The translations under genes and the position numbers were made by a program. Under the pieces are notes generated by a model. That model saw only the letters and a list, made by a program, of their open reading frames with translations, ran no database searches and was not told the origin of the DNA. 35,703 nt of DNA from positions 1 to 35,703 of the forward strand of contig CALLVX010000174.1 of the NCBI GenBank assembly GCA_938010765.1. The letters are read 5' to 3'. Below, one piece after another: positions 17,601 through 23,437 of this stretch. Source of the stretch: an uncultured Flavobacteriaceae bacterium (lineage in GTDB: Bacteria; Bacteroidota; Bacteroidia; Flavobacteriales; Flavobacteriaceae). Positions within the stretch are counted from its first letter, which is position 1. Each line of letters begins with the position of its first letter.

Positions 17601-18293
17601 GCTTTCACGTACTGCAGTGACCACCTCAGAGAGCCCTACTTGGTATTGCCTCATTCGTTCGGGATTCACATCAATTTGATATTCCTGCACATACCCACCA
17701 ATAGATGCTACTTCAGAAACCCCTTTTACTCCAGACAAGGCATTTTTTACGTAAAAATCCTGAATACTTCGAATTTCATGAAGGTCCCACCCACCTGTTA
17801 CGTTCCCTTTCTCATCCCTACCTTCTAGCGTGTACCAAAAAATCTGACCAAGGGCCGTCGCATCGGGGCCAAGAGTCGGTTTCACCCCTTCGGGAAGAAA
17901 TTTGCTCGGGAAGGAATTTAATTTCTCTAAAAGCCGACTTCGCGCCCAATAAAAATCTACTTCTTCTTCAAAAACCACATAAATACTTGAAAAACCAAAC
18001 ATCGAAGAGCTTCGAACGGTCTTAATTCCGGGCACCCCCAGAAGATTGGAGCTTAAAGGATAGGTAATCTGGTCTTCCACATCTTGGGGCGACCTACCTT
18101 CCCATGGGGTATAAACAATTTGTTGGTTCTCACCGATATCGGGAATGGCATCTACGGCGATAGGGCTTGATGGCAACAACCCATTACCAATATCAAATGG
18201 AGCATGTATGCCTCCCCAAACTAAAAACAAAACCAATAGCAACCATGCTACCAGTTTGTTCTCAATTAAAAATTTGATGGCCTTATTCAGCAT
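14604..18293 (-). CDS. cusA: CusA-like heavy-metal RND efflux pump (Cu+/Ag+ type)
   Basis: This proton-driven inner-membrane pump expels metal through the CusB adaptor. The HME-RND N-terminus is clear (VDAIPDIGENQQIVYTPW, about 47-64). The TM4 motif AIGTMVDMGIILSEN, with Asp430 and Glu437, follows the D...EN pattern of monovalent (Cu/Ag) pumps rather than the CzcA divalent type. Periplasmic GMRAPMGIKVKG and the later membrane motif VAVWVGFIALFGIATDDGVVM also fit. At 1229 aa it is about 180 longer than E. coli CusA: residues about 525-625 form an extra set of hydrophobic segments between TM6 and TM7, and there is a smaller insert near TM10. It is the first gene of a cusA-cusB operon; metal preference is inferred. 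Confidence 0.92.
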   Translation of the reverse strand: MLNKAIKFLIENKLVAWLLLVLFLVWGGIHAPFDIGNGLLPSSPIAVDAIPDIGENQQIVYTPWEGRSPQDVEDQITYPLSSNLLGVPGIKTVRSSSMFGFSSIYVVFEEEVDFYWARSRLLEKLNSFPSKFLPEGVKPTLGPDATALGQIFWYTLEGRDEKGNVTGGWDLHEIRSIQDFYVKNALSGVKGVSEVASIGGYVQEYQIDVNPERMRQYQVGLSEVVTAVRESNKDIGAKTLEINQAEYFVRGLGYIKSIEDIENTEVRTENFTPVRIKDIANVVLGPAERRGILDKEGAEVVGGVVVSRYGANPMETIQEVHKKIKEIAFGLPSKTLKDGRTSKLTIVPFYDRSELITETLDTLGDALTYELLITILVVIVLLFNLRISLLVSSLIPIAVMMVFVAMKLFRVDANIVALSGIAIAIGTMVDMGIILSENIIRHLEQNTAGKTVDAIVYTATTEVSGAILTAGLTTIVSFIPVFTLTGAEGKLFTPLAFTKTAALTASMVVALFLIPPLAAQLFGKNKLKRIFRVIVNGLLLILGGIALARGFFSGGVLVGFGVLGLLAYFDTISEEQKNRFQRYWGILSIVVLLGYHWRPLGFGNNLFFNLLFVGFICALVLGTILFFKKYYERILVWALGNKLLFLSIPSILIVFGAFIMLNTGKEFMPSLDEGSYLLMPSSMPHAGVSENKRVLAQLDMAVAAIPEIETVVGKAGRISSALDPAPLFMYENIIFYKPEYMLDKDGKPIRFKTNEKGLFETVDGNFVKSGSGIAKVQLVQASNGDFYRNWRPEIRNKNDIWQVVSQATQLPGVTSAPKLQPIETRLVMLQTGMRAPMGIKVKGQDLKEIETFGLQLEAILREVEGVKKEAVFADRIVGKPYLLIDIDREKIARYGIHIADVQEVLEVAVGGKVLVETVEGRERYGVRVRYPRELRASPEDLGKVYMLSNEGVSVPLNELVAIRYEKGPQQIKSEDGFLVGYVLFDKAEGFAEVAVVQNAQRLIKKRLESRSLIRPEGVSYAFAGTYENQLRAEKTLTFVVPLVLLAIFLILYFQFRSVGISLMVFSGVAVAFAGGFVLLWLYGQSWFLNISFGDFNLRSLFNVKTINLSVAVWVGFIALFGIATDDGVVMATYLRQSFDKKMPKDVRAIQNAVLEAGKKRLRPCLMTTATTLLAMLPILMASGRGSDIMIPMAIPGFGGMLVALISLFVVPVLFSWRAEAALKRISNKE

Positions 18294-18495
18294 TATTTCC
18301 GTTAAAAGGAGACAATCCGTTCGTCGAGAAACTCCCGTATACCTTAACGTTCAAAAGTACTAAATGATTGCGAAGAAAGGGGCGGTATTTGTTTCTTGGG
18401 AAGAAAAAAACCTTCTTTTCGCAAAGAAGAGGTGATTATTTCAAAGAAGTTCGTTCTACAAAATGATTTTTACAATGAAAAAATGTAGAGCGATT

Positions 18496-18538
18496 AAAAA
18501 ATAGGGCAGAACATTGTGGACAATTCTACCCCATTATT
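18496..18538 (-). terminator. Possible terminator after mscS
   Basis: An imperfect hairpin combines GGGCAGAA with TTCTACCC and an inner ATTG/CAAT stem, flanked on the minus-strand downstream side by an A run on the plus strand (18495-18501). It lies directly past the mscS stop. The mismatches make this a moderate call. Confidence 0.42.
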
Positions 18539-18545
18539 TATGAAA

Positions 18546-19370
18546 CTAACCAACCTTTATTCTATTTTCCACAACTTCCTTTATAGGGATTACCAATTTA
18601 CCATCTTCTGTTAGCAGCGTAACGAAAATGGTATCGATTGCTTCAATGGTTCCCTTAGTACCGTTTACAGTAATTTTATCTCCGACCGCAAAGTTCTTAC
18701 GCGCATAGAATGTACTTAAAATATTCCCCACCATTTCTCTTGAACCGAGACCAAAAGCGATGGCAAAGGCTAAAAGAAAAGCTCCTATTATAAGTGTAAA
18801 ATTGCTTGTGATAATTGTCGTATCAATACCTGCTTGGTTTAAAGATGTAATCGTAACAAAAATTACTAACAGGTAAAACACAATGCTACTAACCAATTTC
18901 GACCCTCCAAAACCCATAGAATTGAAAAGGCCCGCCAGCGCTTTCTTAATCATTTTGGCAGCAAACAACCCTATCATAAATATGACCAAAGCACTAAGTA
19001 AAATTGGTAAATACCTAAGAAGGTTGGCTATTTCGGTAGAAATCACGGTCAACTTCATGATATCGGCTGCAGCAATTATGAAAACCAATGTCAACAACCA
19101 TTTAACAAAGCCTAGTAGTATTTTAGAAATGTTGATCTTTACTTTACTATCTCCAAAAAGCTTCGCATCATTTATTTTATCGGATACCTGATCAATTTTT
19201 GCAAGCTTAAGTACTTTTTTAAGCACAAAACGGATAACCTTATTCAAGATCCATCCTACAAGAAGAATAATCAAAGCACCTACGACATTTGGCAATGCCG
19301 AAGCGATATCTCTTAAAATCGTACTCAATGATTCGAATACGACATCTTTCCATTTAGTCATTTGTTCCAT
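18546..19370 (-). CDS. Small-conductance mechanosensitive channel, MscS family
   Basis: A stretch-gated inner-membrane channel that releases solutes on osmotic downshock. Hydrophobic segments are at about 25-47 (VVGALIILLVGWILNKVIRF), 84-105, 120-142 (ILLSALVIFMIGLFAAKMI), 158-180 and 185-207. The pore-lining region is NFTLIIGAFLLAFAIAFGLGSREMVGNI, followed by the beta domain FAVGDKITVNGTKGTIEAID...LVIPIKEVVENRI. At 274 aa the protein ends right after the beta domain, so the large cytoplasmic vestibule part of E. coli MscS is reduced. It is the third gene of a sigma factor operon, 25 bases after a 63-residue gene, suggesting control by that ECF sigma factor and a role in envelope or osmotic stress. 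Confidence 0.9.
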   Translation of the reverse strand: MEQMTKWKDVVFESLSTILRDIASALPNVVGALIILLVGWILNKVIRFVLKKVLKLAKIDQVSDKINDAKLFGDSKVKINISKILLGFVKWLLTLVFIIAAADIMKLTVISTEIANLLRYLPILLSALVIFMIGLFAAKMIKKALAGLFNSMGFGGSKLVSSIVFYLLVIFVTITSLNQAGIDTTIITSNFTLIIGAFLLAFAIAFGLGSREMVGNILSTFYARKNFAVGDKITVNGTKGTIEAIDTIFVTLLTEDGKLVIPIKEVVENRIKVG

Positions 19371-19395
19371 AGTTTCTCGTTGGGTTTAAGAAAGG

Positions 19396-19587
19396 TTAAT
19401 CGATAGATGGGTTTGTTTTGAACATTCCTTCTATCGCGGATTTATAGTTACACGTAAATAGTGATGCCATTTCCATCGCCAATTTTGCCATGGCAACATC
19501 ATTCATTACCTTACTTTTCATGTCTTCCGGAACTTCTTTTAAAGAACGTTCCATCTCCTTGAACGGGTTCTGTTTTTGATCTGACAT
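19396..19587 (-). CDS. Small soluble protein (63 aa) co-transcribed with ECF sigma factor
   Basis: The function is unknown to me. The sequence begins MSDQKQNPFKEMERSLKEVP, has a predicted amphipathic helix rich in Met and Ala (DVAMAKLAMEMASLF) and ends NYKSAIEGMFKTNPSID. There is no signal peptide or membrane segment. Its ATG follows the stop of the sigma gene with no gap (TAAATG), so production is probably coupled to the sigma factor. Position suggests a cofactor or regulator of the sigma factor, but it lacks the zinc motif of ZAS-type anti-sigma factors and the membrane helix of FecR-type ones. A similar small gene accompanies ECF genes in other flavobacteria by my memory, which I cannot check here. 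Confidence 0.78.
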   Translation of the reverse strand: MSDQKQNPFKEMERSLKEVPEDMKSKVMNDVAMAKLAMEMASLFTCNYKSAIEGMFKTNPSID

Positions 19588-20160
19588 TTATATTATTTTA
19601 TTATATGCTTCAACTAACTTGGCTTTGGCTCTTTTTAATCTCATTTTAACGGCGCTCTCGCCGATTTCCAATAATTCACAAAGTTCCTTTATTGGGATGT
19701 CATCCTGATACTTTAGCAATAATAGTTTTTTATCCTCTGCATCTACCATCATCAGTGCCTTTTTAAGCCTGTCGGAACGCATTTCATAAATATTGCTATC
19801 ATCGACCATTATTGATATACTGGATGTATTCTCAGAAAGTGTGTCCGATTTGTCACTGATTTTTCGTTCTCTATTCCTATTCACATGATTAACACAAAAG
19901 TTATAGGTAAAAGAATACAACCAGCTCGAAAACTTTGACCTCCCTTTAAAGCTGCCCAGCTTAATGAACAGCATTAAAAAAACATCTTGCGTAAGATCTT
20001 CTGCCTCCTGCTCCGATTTTGAAAAGCCATAGCATTTATTGTATACCATTTTCGCGTATCGGTCGTATAGCATTGCAAACAACATCGTATTGTTGTTCTT
20101 CACAATTTCACGAACGAGCTTTTCGTCGGTCATTTTTTCAGCGGTAATTTCCAGCTCCAA
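19588..20160 (-). CDS. ECF-subfamily RNA polymerase sigma factor
   Basis: A 190-residue two-domain sigma-70 family protein. Region 2 spans about 25-95, with LYDRYAKMVYNKCYGFSKSE, the core-binding AEDLTQDVFLMLFIKL (about 53-68) and the -10-reading SKFSSWLYSFTYNFCVNHVNR. Region 4 spans about 128-185, with LLKYQDDIPIKELCELLEIG and ESAVKMRLKRAKAKL as the helix-turn-helix that reads -35 DNA. The linker (about 100-125) is Ser/Asp-rich. It is first in an operon with a 63-residue protein and an MscS channel. Its own promoter matches those of two nearby small membrane protein genes, so it is probably autoregulated. No recognisable anti-sigma factor gene is adjacent. Confidence 0.93.
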   Translation of the reverse strand: MELEITAEKMTDEKLVREIVKNNNTMLFAMLYDRYAKMVYNKCYGFSKSEQEAEDLTQDVFLMLFIKLGSFKGRSKFSSWLYSFTYNFCVNHVNRNRERKISDKSDTLSENTSSISIMVDDSNIYEMRSDRLKKALMMVDAEDKKLLLLKYQDDIPIKELCELLEIGESAVKMRLKRAKAKLVEAYNKII

Positions 20161-20185
20161 AGTTAGTTAGGTTTATCGTTATTTA

Positions 20186-20214
20186 TTTAGACACTAACGG
20201 GGAACAAAAGTCAC
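20186..20214 (-). promoter_or_regulatory. ECF-type promoter of the sigma factor operon
   Basis: On the minus strand GTGACTTT (20207-20214) is followed after 14 bases by GTCTAAA (20186-20192), 25 bases before the sigma gene start. The same pair occurs before the two small membrane protein genes at 20335-20514 and 20640-20840. Spacing is typical of -35/-10 elements of ECF sigma factors. The -10 is the weakest of the three (A instead of T at one position). Confidence 0.68.
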
Positions 20215-20266
20215 TTAAAAAAAGTAGTTATTTAAAATTAAATGGATTTTGGATAAATAAACAAAT

Positions 20267-20293
20267 AAAAAGACCCCTAAAAGGGGTCTTTTC
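20267..20293 (-). terminator. Terminator after the 59-aa membrane protein gene
   Basis: AAAAGACCCCT (20268-20278) pairs perfectly with AGGGGTCTTTT (20282-20292) around a three-base loop. The minus-strand product ends in a T run (TTTTTATTTG). It ends the small gene's transcript before the sigma promoter, so the sigma operon is a separate transcript. Confidence 0.87.
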
Positions 20294-20334
20294 GAAAAAA
20301 CCAAAAAAATCAAGGGAACAAAAAATGGTAGTGT

Positions 20335-20514
20335 TTAGTATTTATCCTTGCTTGGTGTGCTGCTTTCAATTTCATGACCTTTATTAACTAATAGCTCCTC
20401 CTCGAACTTCGCCTCGTCCATCGCAAAAAAAGATGGCAAAATGAGACCGAGTGCGATTAAAAAAATTGTGGTGCTAATGAGAAAAAAAAGATTTGGTAAA
20501 ACATACTCGTTCAT
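20335..20514 (-). CDS. Small single-span membrane protein, 59 aa
   Basis: The frame runs from ATG at 20512-20514 to TAA at 20335-20337. The protein starts MNEYVLPNLFFLISTTIFL, has one hydrophobic helix (about residues 6-30) and an acidic, soluble tail (DEAKFEEELLVNKGHEIESS...KDKY). I do not recognise a family. It resembles the next upstream gene in opening (M-x-EY-ILP-x-FF-I), membrane helix then charged tail, suggesting two diverged paralogues. It has its own terminator and its own copy of the ECF promoter motif, about 28 bases from the start, so it should be made when the adjacent sigma factor is active. An inner-membrane stress or small regulatory protein is a guess. Confidence 0.72.
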   Translation of the reverse strand: MNEYVLPNLFFLISTTIFLIALGLILPSFFAMDEAKFEEELLVNKGHEIESSTPSKDKY

Positions 20515-20541
20515 AATTAATTCATTAGTGCTTTCTATTTG

Positions 20542-20571
20542 TTAAGACACTCATACTAAGGTAAAAGTCAC
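20542..20571 (-). promoter_or_regulatory. ECF-type promoter of the 59-aa membrane protein gene
   Basis: GTGACTTT (20564-20571) and GTCTTAA (20542-20548), separated by 15 bases, read toward the 59-aa gene with a predicted leader of about 20 bases. Both boxes match the copy before the 66-aa gene exactly. Confidence 0.7.
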
Positions 20572-20639
20572 ATTTAATTTAAATTTTAACATTTATAGCT
20601 AAAGAATAGGACGCAACTTAACCCAGTGTTACTGTTATT

Positions 20640-20840
20640 TCAGTCATTTATTCTATCCGAAAAATTTTGAAAGTGTGCCGCTGAGTTATATCCATCATTT
20701 TTTTTGTCGCATTTTTCATTCCGCCTTTTCGTGTTAGCCCTAAAGGCTCTTCCTACTTCATGGGCCACAAAACTCATTGCAATTATAAAAACGGCAACAC
20801 CGATTAAAATAAAGAAAACAGGAATTATATACTCGATCAT
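20640..20840 (-). CDS. Small single-span membrane protein, 66 aa
   Basis: The product begins MIEYIIPVFFILIGVAVFII and has one membrane helix at about 4-26. The rest is strongly basic (VGRAFRANTKRRNEKCDKKN) and then polar. The positive cytoplasmic-side charges suggest the N-terminus faces out. It looks like a diverged paralogue of the 59-aa gene downstream but with a basic rather than acidic tail. It has its own ECF-type promoter and a palindrome just upstream. I recognise no family. Confidence 0.72.
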   Translation of the reverse strand: MIEYIIPVFFILIGVAVFIIAMSFVAHEVGRAFRANTKRRNEKCDKKNDGYNSAAHFQNFSDRIND

Positions 20841-20861
20841 TGATTTGTTTGGTTCTAGTAA

Positions 20862-20890
20862 TTAAGACCCAGTTTTTTCGAGAAAGTCAC
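20862..20890 (-). promoter_or_regulatory. ECF-type promoter of the 66-aa membrane protein gene
   Basis: GTGACTTT (20883-20890) and GTCTTAA (20862-20868), separated by 14 bases, lie about 22 bases before the ATG at 20840. The -35 box is identical to the sigma operon's and the 59-aa gene's copies. Confidence 0.7.
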
Positions 20891-20895
20891 ATTTC

Positions 20896-20911
20896 ACTCC
20901 CAATTGGGAGT
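20896..20911. promoter_or_regulatory. 16-bp perfect palindrome upstream of the ECF promoter
   Basis: ACTCCCAATTGGGAGT is a perfect 16-bp palindrome ending six bases before the -35 box of the 66-aa gene promoter. Its position just upstream of -35 suits a dimeric activator or other factor. No second copy was noticed in the window. Function is inferred only from position. Confidence 0.42.
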
Positions 20912-21208
20912 ACTACAGGGTGTATATCCCCGAATAGAGATTCAGCTAATCCAAAAAATAGCGCAATCGATACGGAAAAGAATTCAATTTAATGCAAGTG
21001 TCAACGAATACAACCTACCCTCAGCCTTTAATCCAAATTTGAGTAATAGTAAATCTATATATGCTAACGTATGTAGTTTTGGGTAAGTTGCCCCCAAGAA
21101 GTCGGGGTGACCAACAAACTTTAAAATGATGGGTCGTATTGCTCCGATATCTGTACCTTGACATTTGCAGAAAGGCAAATCGTCCATGGCCAAAAATACT
21201 GATGATTG
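20912..21208. other. Gene-less spacer between the 66-aa gene promoter and tRNA-Val(GAC)
   Basis: About 300 bases with short open frames on both strands but no recognisable protein or RNA. The frames overlap the tRNA or lack any family signature. I see no terminator with a T run after the tRNA. Confidence 0.55.
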
Positions 21209-21283
21209 TGGGTCATATTGGATTCGAACCAACGACCTCTGCCCTGTCAAGGCAGCGCTCTAAACCAACTGAGCTAATGACCC
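21209..21283 (-). tRNA. tRNA-Val, anticodon GAC
   Basis: A 75-nt cloverleaf on the minus strand. The acceptor stem is GGGTCAT/ATGACCC with discriminator A. The D arm carries GCTC...GAGC. The anticodon stem is CTGCC/GGCAG around the loop TTGACAG, so the anticodon is GAC (valine codons GUC/GUU). The T arm is GTTGG-TTCGAAT-CCAAT. The CCA end is not encoded. Confidence 0.93.
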
Positions 21284-21371
21284 TTTTACGGAGGGCAAAA
21301 ATAGCTAAAAGATTGTATTTAACGAATGGAAAATATAATTAGTTGTGATTGCCAATATTCCGCGATTAATT

Positions 21372-21911
21372 TCACCAGGTGTAAGTAGGTGGTTCCAATT
21401 GATTCATTCGGAGGTACAGATTCGCTTTTGCCCTATGGTTGGCCATATGATCTTGGACATAAAACAAGGCAAAGGCCCTGCTTACCTTATTTCCGCTATG
21501 ATACATGGTACAAGTTTCATCGAGTTGTGGTTGCCCAATGCTATAAATCACTCTTGTGGTGTATAGAAAACTCTCATTTAATAGGGCGATAATCGCAACC
21601 TTACTCATCTGGTTCGCAAAGGGAGTGCTGGGTTTCACCTCCATACCCTGCACATAACGTTGTGTAAGCAATTTTGAAGCAGCGGCTATGTGCACCATCT
21701 GCTCGGCAAAGGTTTTGCTAATGGCTGTGGGTCTATACCGATACAGCTCCTCTGGCATCGCTTCTGCAACCGCCAAGCAATGGGAAGTTGCTTCTTCCCA
21801 TATTGGCAAATACATTCTGGTAAAATCTGTTTTAGGGAGTATCGTATCCTGACTATACAGGCCACACGATAACAAAATAAATAATTGAAAAATATATATT
21901 TTCTTAAACAT
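21372..21911 (-). CDS. Secreted DinB-like four-helix protein
   Basis: I choose the ATG at 21909-21911, giving about 179 aa with a signal peptide (MFKKIYIFQLFILLSCGLYSQ). The mature part has the DinB/YfiT pattern: WEEATSHCLAVAEAMPEELY, then FAEQMVHIAAASKLL (one metal-site His), then VQDHMANHRAKANLYLRMNQLEPPTY at the C-terminus (two further His). The three-His set fits the metal site of DinB-fold proteins. DinB proteins are often thiol transferases or of unknown role; a secreted version has no assigned function. The alternative upstream ATG (21932) only lengthens the N-terminus. It is on its own between the tRNA and an AT-rich gap. Confidence 0.78.
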   Translation of the reverse strand: MFKKIYIFQLFILLSCGLYSQDTILPKTDFTRMYLPIWEEATSHCLAVAEAMPEELYRYRPTAISKTFAEQMVHIAAASKLLTQRYVQGMEVKPSTPFANQMSKVAIIALLNESFLYTTRVIYSIGQPQLDETCTMYHSGNKVSRAFALFYVQDHMANHRAKANLYLRMNQLEPPTYTW

Positions 21912-22253
21912 AGTCATGGTTTTTAACTTCAAACTGCCTCTTAAAAAGATGAAATGGCAACAAATTATAACATATATTCAAAATTAGGGCATAATTAATC
22001 GTTCATAAGAGCGAGAAATTATTCGGCAATAAAAAAAGGATATTTAGCTAGTTAGAACAACTTATTGAATGACACTCGAGGCCCTCTTTTTAGTATTGGT
22101 AGGTTGCTTGCGGGTCTAGGCCTCTTGTTCTTTCAATGCTCCGGAGAAAGTGATAGCTGTGTAGATATCCCTTTTGATATTATAGCGGTATGCGCTAATC
22201 TAAAGCTGCATTTCCCGTTCTGGTCTACAACAAATTTGTGGGCACCTAATGGT
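21912..22253. other. Gene-less spacer upstream of the DinB-like gene
   Basis: AT-rich DNA with one 71-codon plus-strand frame from a TTG and short minus frames, none with a recognisable motif or natural start. No promoter match stands out. It merges into a photolyase-like fragment on the right. Confidence 0.5.
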
Positions 22254-22508
22254 TTAAAACATCACTTTGAGCATGCTTAAAATCATGATTGATTTCACTT
22301 CCCCTACTTTTTCAGATACCTTTGTTGAAGTCGCCCCTCGCGAAATATAGGCTAATAAATGAGTTACTGCACCATTAATAAAATTTCTTGCATAACAGTA
22401 TTTGACAGGGTCAAAAGATTCCAATAACTCTAGAATTTTAGAATACTTGGTAACGGTGAACAGCGCGGTTTCGTAAAATGGCCCTGCTATTAACGCTTGT
22501 TTATTTTG
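22254..22508 (-). pseudogene. Photolyase/cryptochrome-like (FAD-binding) gene fragment
   Basis: One minus-strand frame, open between stops but with no plausible Met start, includes ILELLESFDPVKYCYARNFI, NGAVTHLLAYISRGATSTKV. This matches the flavobacterial photolyase/FAD-binding pattern of a DP-x-KY-x-x-x-RN-x-x-G-AVT-L-SPYISRG-x-STK region, with SP of LSPYISRG changed to LA. Only about 50 residues are recognisable; the rest of the roughly 400-residue enzyme is missing on both sides. It is a relic rather than a gene. No similar stretch appears elsewhere in the window. Confidence 0.62.
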
Positions 22509-22840
22509 TTACCCGAAATAACTTTTCGTAGTGTACATTCAAAATTTTCAATTTCCGGGTTGTACTTTTATGGTGTTTTTAACCAACACCAGAATTTACA
22601 CATTTACGGCATAATTTAAAACTTAAGAGTTTCAAACTGGCCCGCATTATCTTAAAAACTTTTTTTTCTGAAAATACCAATTAGTATTTGATAGCCTCTA
22701 ACATAGCACTGTTTTCAATAGCCATTTCAATGATACAGTTTAGCAAATGCCCATTGAATTTAGTTGAGTCGGTAATTGTCAGAACCCTGTTACCATTGCC
22801 TTTTAAATTACCGACCCTCACTATTTTTTTAAGTTTTTCG
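22509..22840. other. Gene-less AT-rich region, possible small frames only
   Basis: No recognisable gene. A 46-codon minus-strand frame with a GTG at 22819-22821 ends at 22681 and partly reads as protein-like, but there is no supporting family. This stretch may be decayed DNA linked to the photolyase relic. Confidence 0.45.
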
Positions 22841-23068
22841 CTAAGAATTAAGGTTTCCTTTTAGTCGCTTGTCGATTTTCTGTTTGATAACCGTTAAACG
22901 CTTCATAACATCCATGATTGAAGCATTCTTTTCTTTATCTTTCTTCCATATCTCATTCAATTCGAGTATGAGTGCCTTGGCCTCCCTAGAGGCAGAAACT
23001 CTATCACTTGTGCTCATTCCTGATTTCTTTCGAGACTCAAACTCTTGAACCCTTTCCATTAAATCCAT
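22841..23068 (-). CDS. Small helical hypothetical protein, 75 aa
   Basis: I do not recognise it. The sequence is charged and helix-forming without signal peptide or membrane segment: MDLMERVQEFESRKKSGMST, then SREAKALILELNEIWKKDKE, and a C-terminal basic stretch. The heptad-like spacing of Leu/Ile suggests a coiled coil or small helical bundle. It follows the Lacal_2735-type gene on the same strand with a gap of about 48 bases, so the two may share a transcript. Confidence 0.62.
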   Translation of the reverse strand: MDLMERVQEFESRKKSGMSTSDRVSASREAKALILELNEIWKKDKEKNASIMDVMKRLTVIKQKIDKRLKGNLNS

Positions 23069-23116
23069 GCCGTACTTATTGTTTACTTTATACTATTTTA
23101 AGGCCCAAGTATATAA

Positions 23117-23284
23117 CTATTTATTAAGCTTTACAATTTGTTTCATGATTTCCTCAGCTTCAAACAGCTTTTCATCACTCATTCTTCGATTTGTGTTGGA
23201 TAATTTGTATGCCTGTTCAGTTAGTTTACTGTATTTCTCTTGAAGTGTTTCCAATTCCGATTTTTTTTTGAATAGTCCGAACAT
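23117..23284 (-). CDS. Lacal_2735 family small protein, 55 aa
   Basis: The frame runs from ATG 23282-23284 to TAG 23117-23119. The protein reads MFGLFKKKSELETLQEKYSK, then LTEQAYKLSNTNRRMSDEKL, and ends EIMKQIVKLNK. The MFGLFKKKSELE-LQ-KY-KL start, the A-x-LS-TNR stretch and the SDEK-x-x-EAEE motif match the Bacteroidota family named Lacal_2735. It is a short, charged, probably coiled-coil protein of unknown function. It is followed by the 75-aa gene. Confidence 0.8.
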   Translation of the reverse strand: MFGLFKKKSELETLQEKYSKLTEQAYKLSNTNRRMSDEKLFEAEEIMKQIVKLNK

Positions 23285-23437
23285 TGTAAAGTCTTGAAAT
23301 TAATATCCCTAACACTCAGGGTATTACCAAATCTACAAAATGTTTAACTATTTTTATAATTAATTAAACAAAAAAATAATGCTTTAGCGCTTGGTCATGA
23401 ACGGCCATGGCCATTTTACTTTGTTCAACAGCTTATT

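Noticed and set aside
21209..21283. tRNA-Val(GAC) considered as an integration site for a mobile island
   Set aside because: No integrase, no direct repeat of the tRNA 3' end and no island-like gene content on either side.
22065..22280. 71-codon plus-strand frame with a lipobox-like segment
   Set aside because: Begins with TTG, no family pattern, overlaps the photolyase relic and lies in a gene-poor AT-rich stretch.
22681..22821. 46-codon minus-strand frame from GTG
   Set aside because: Reads somewhat like protein, but there is no ATG, no family and no context to support it.
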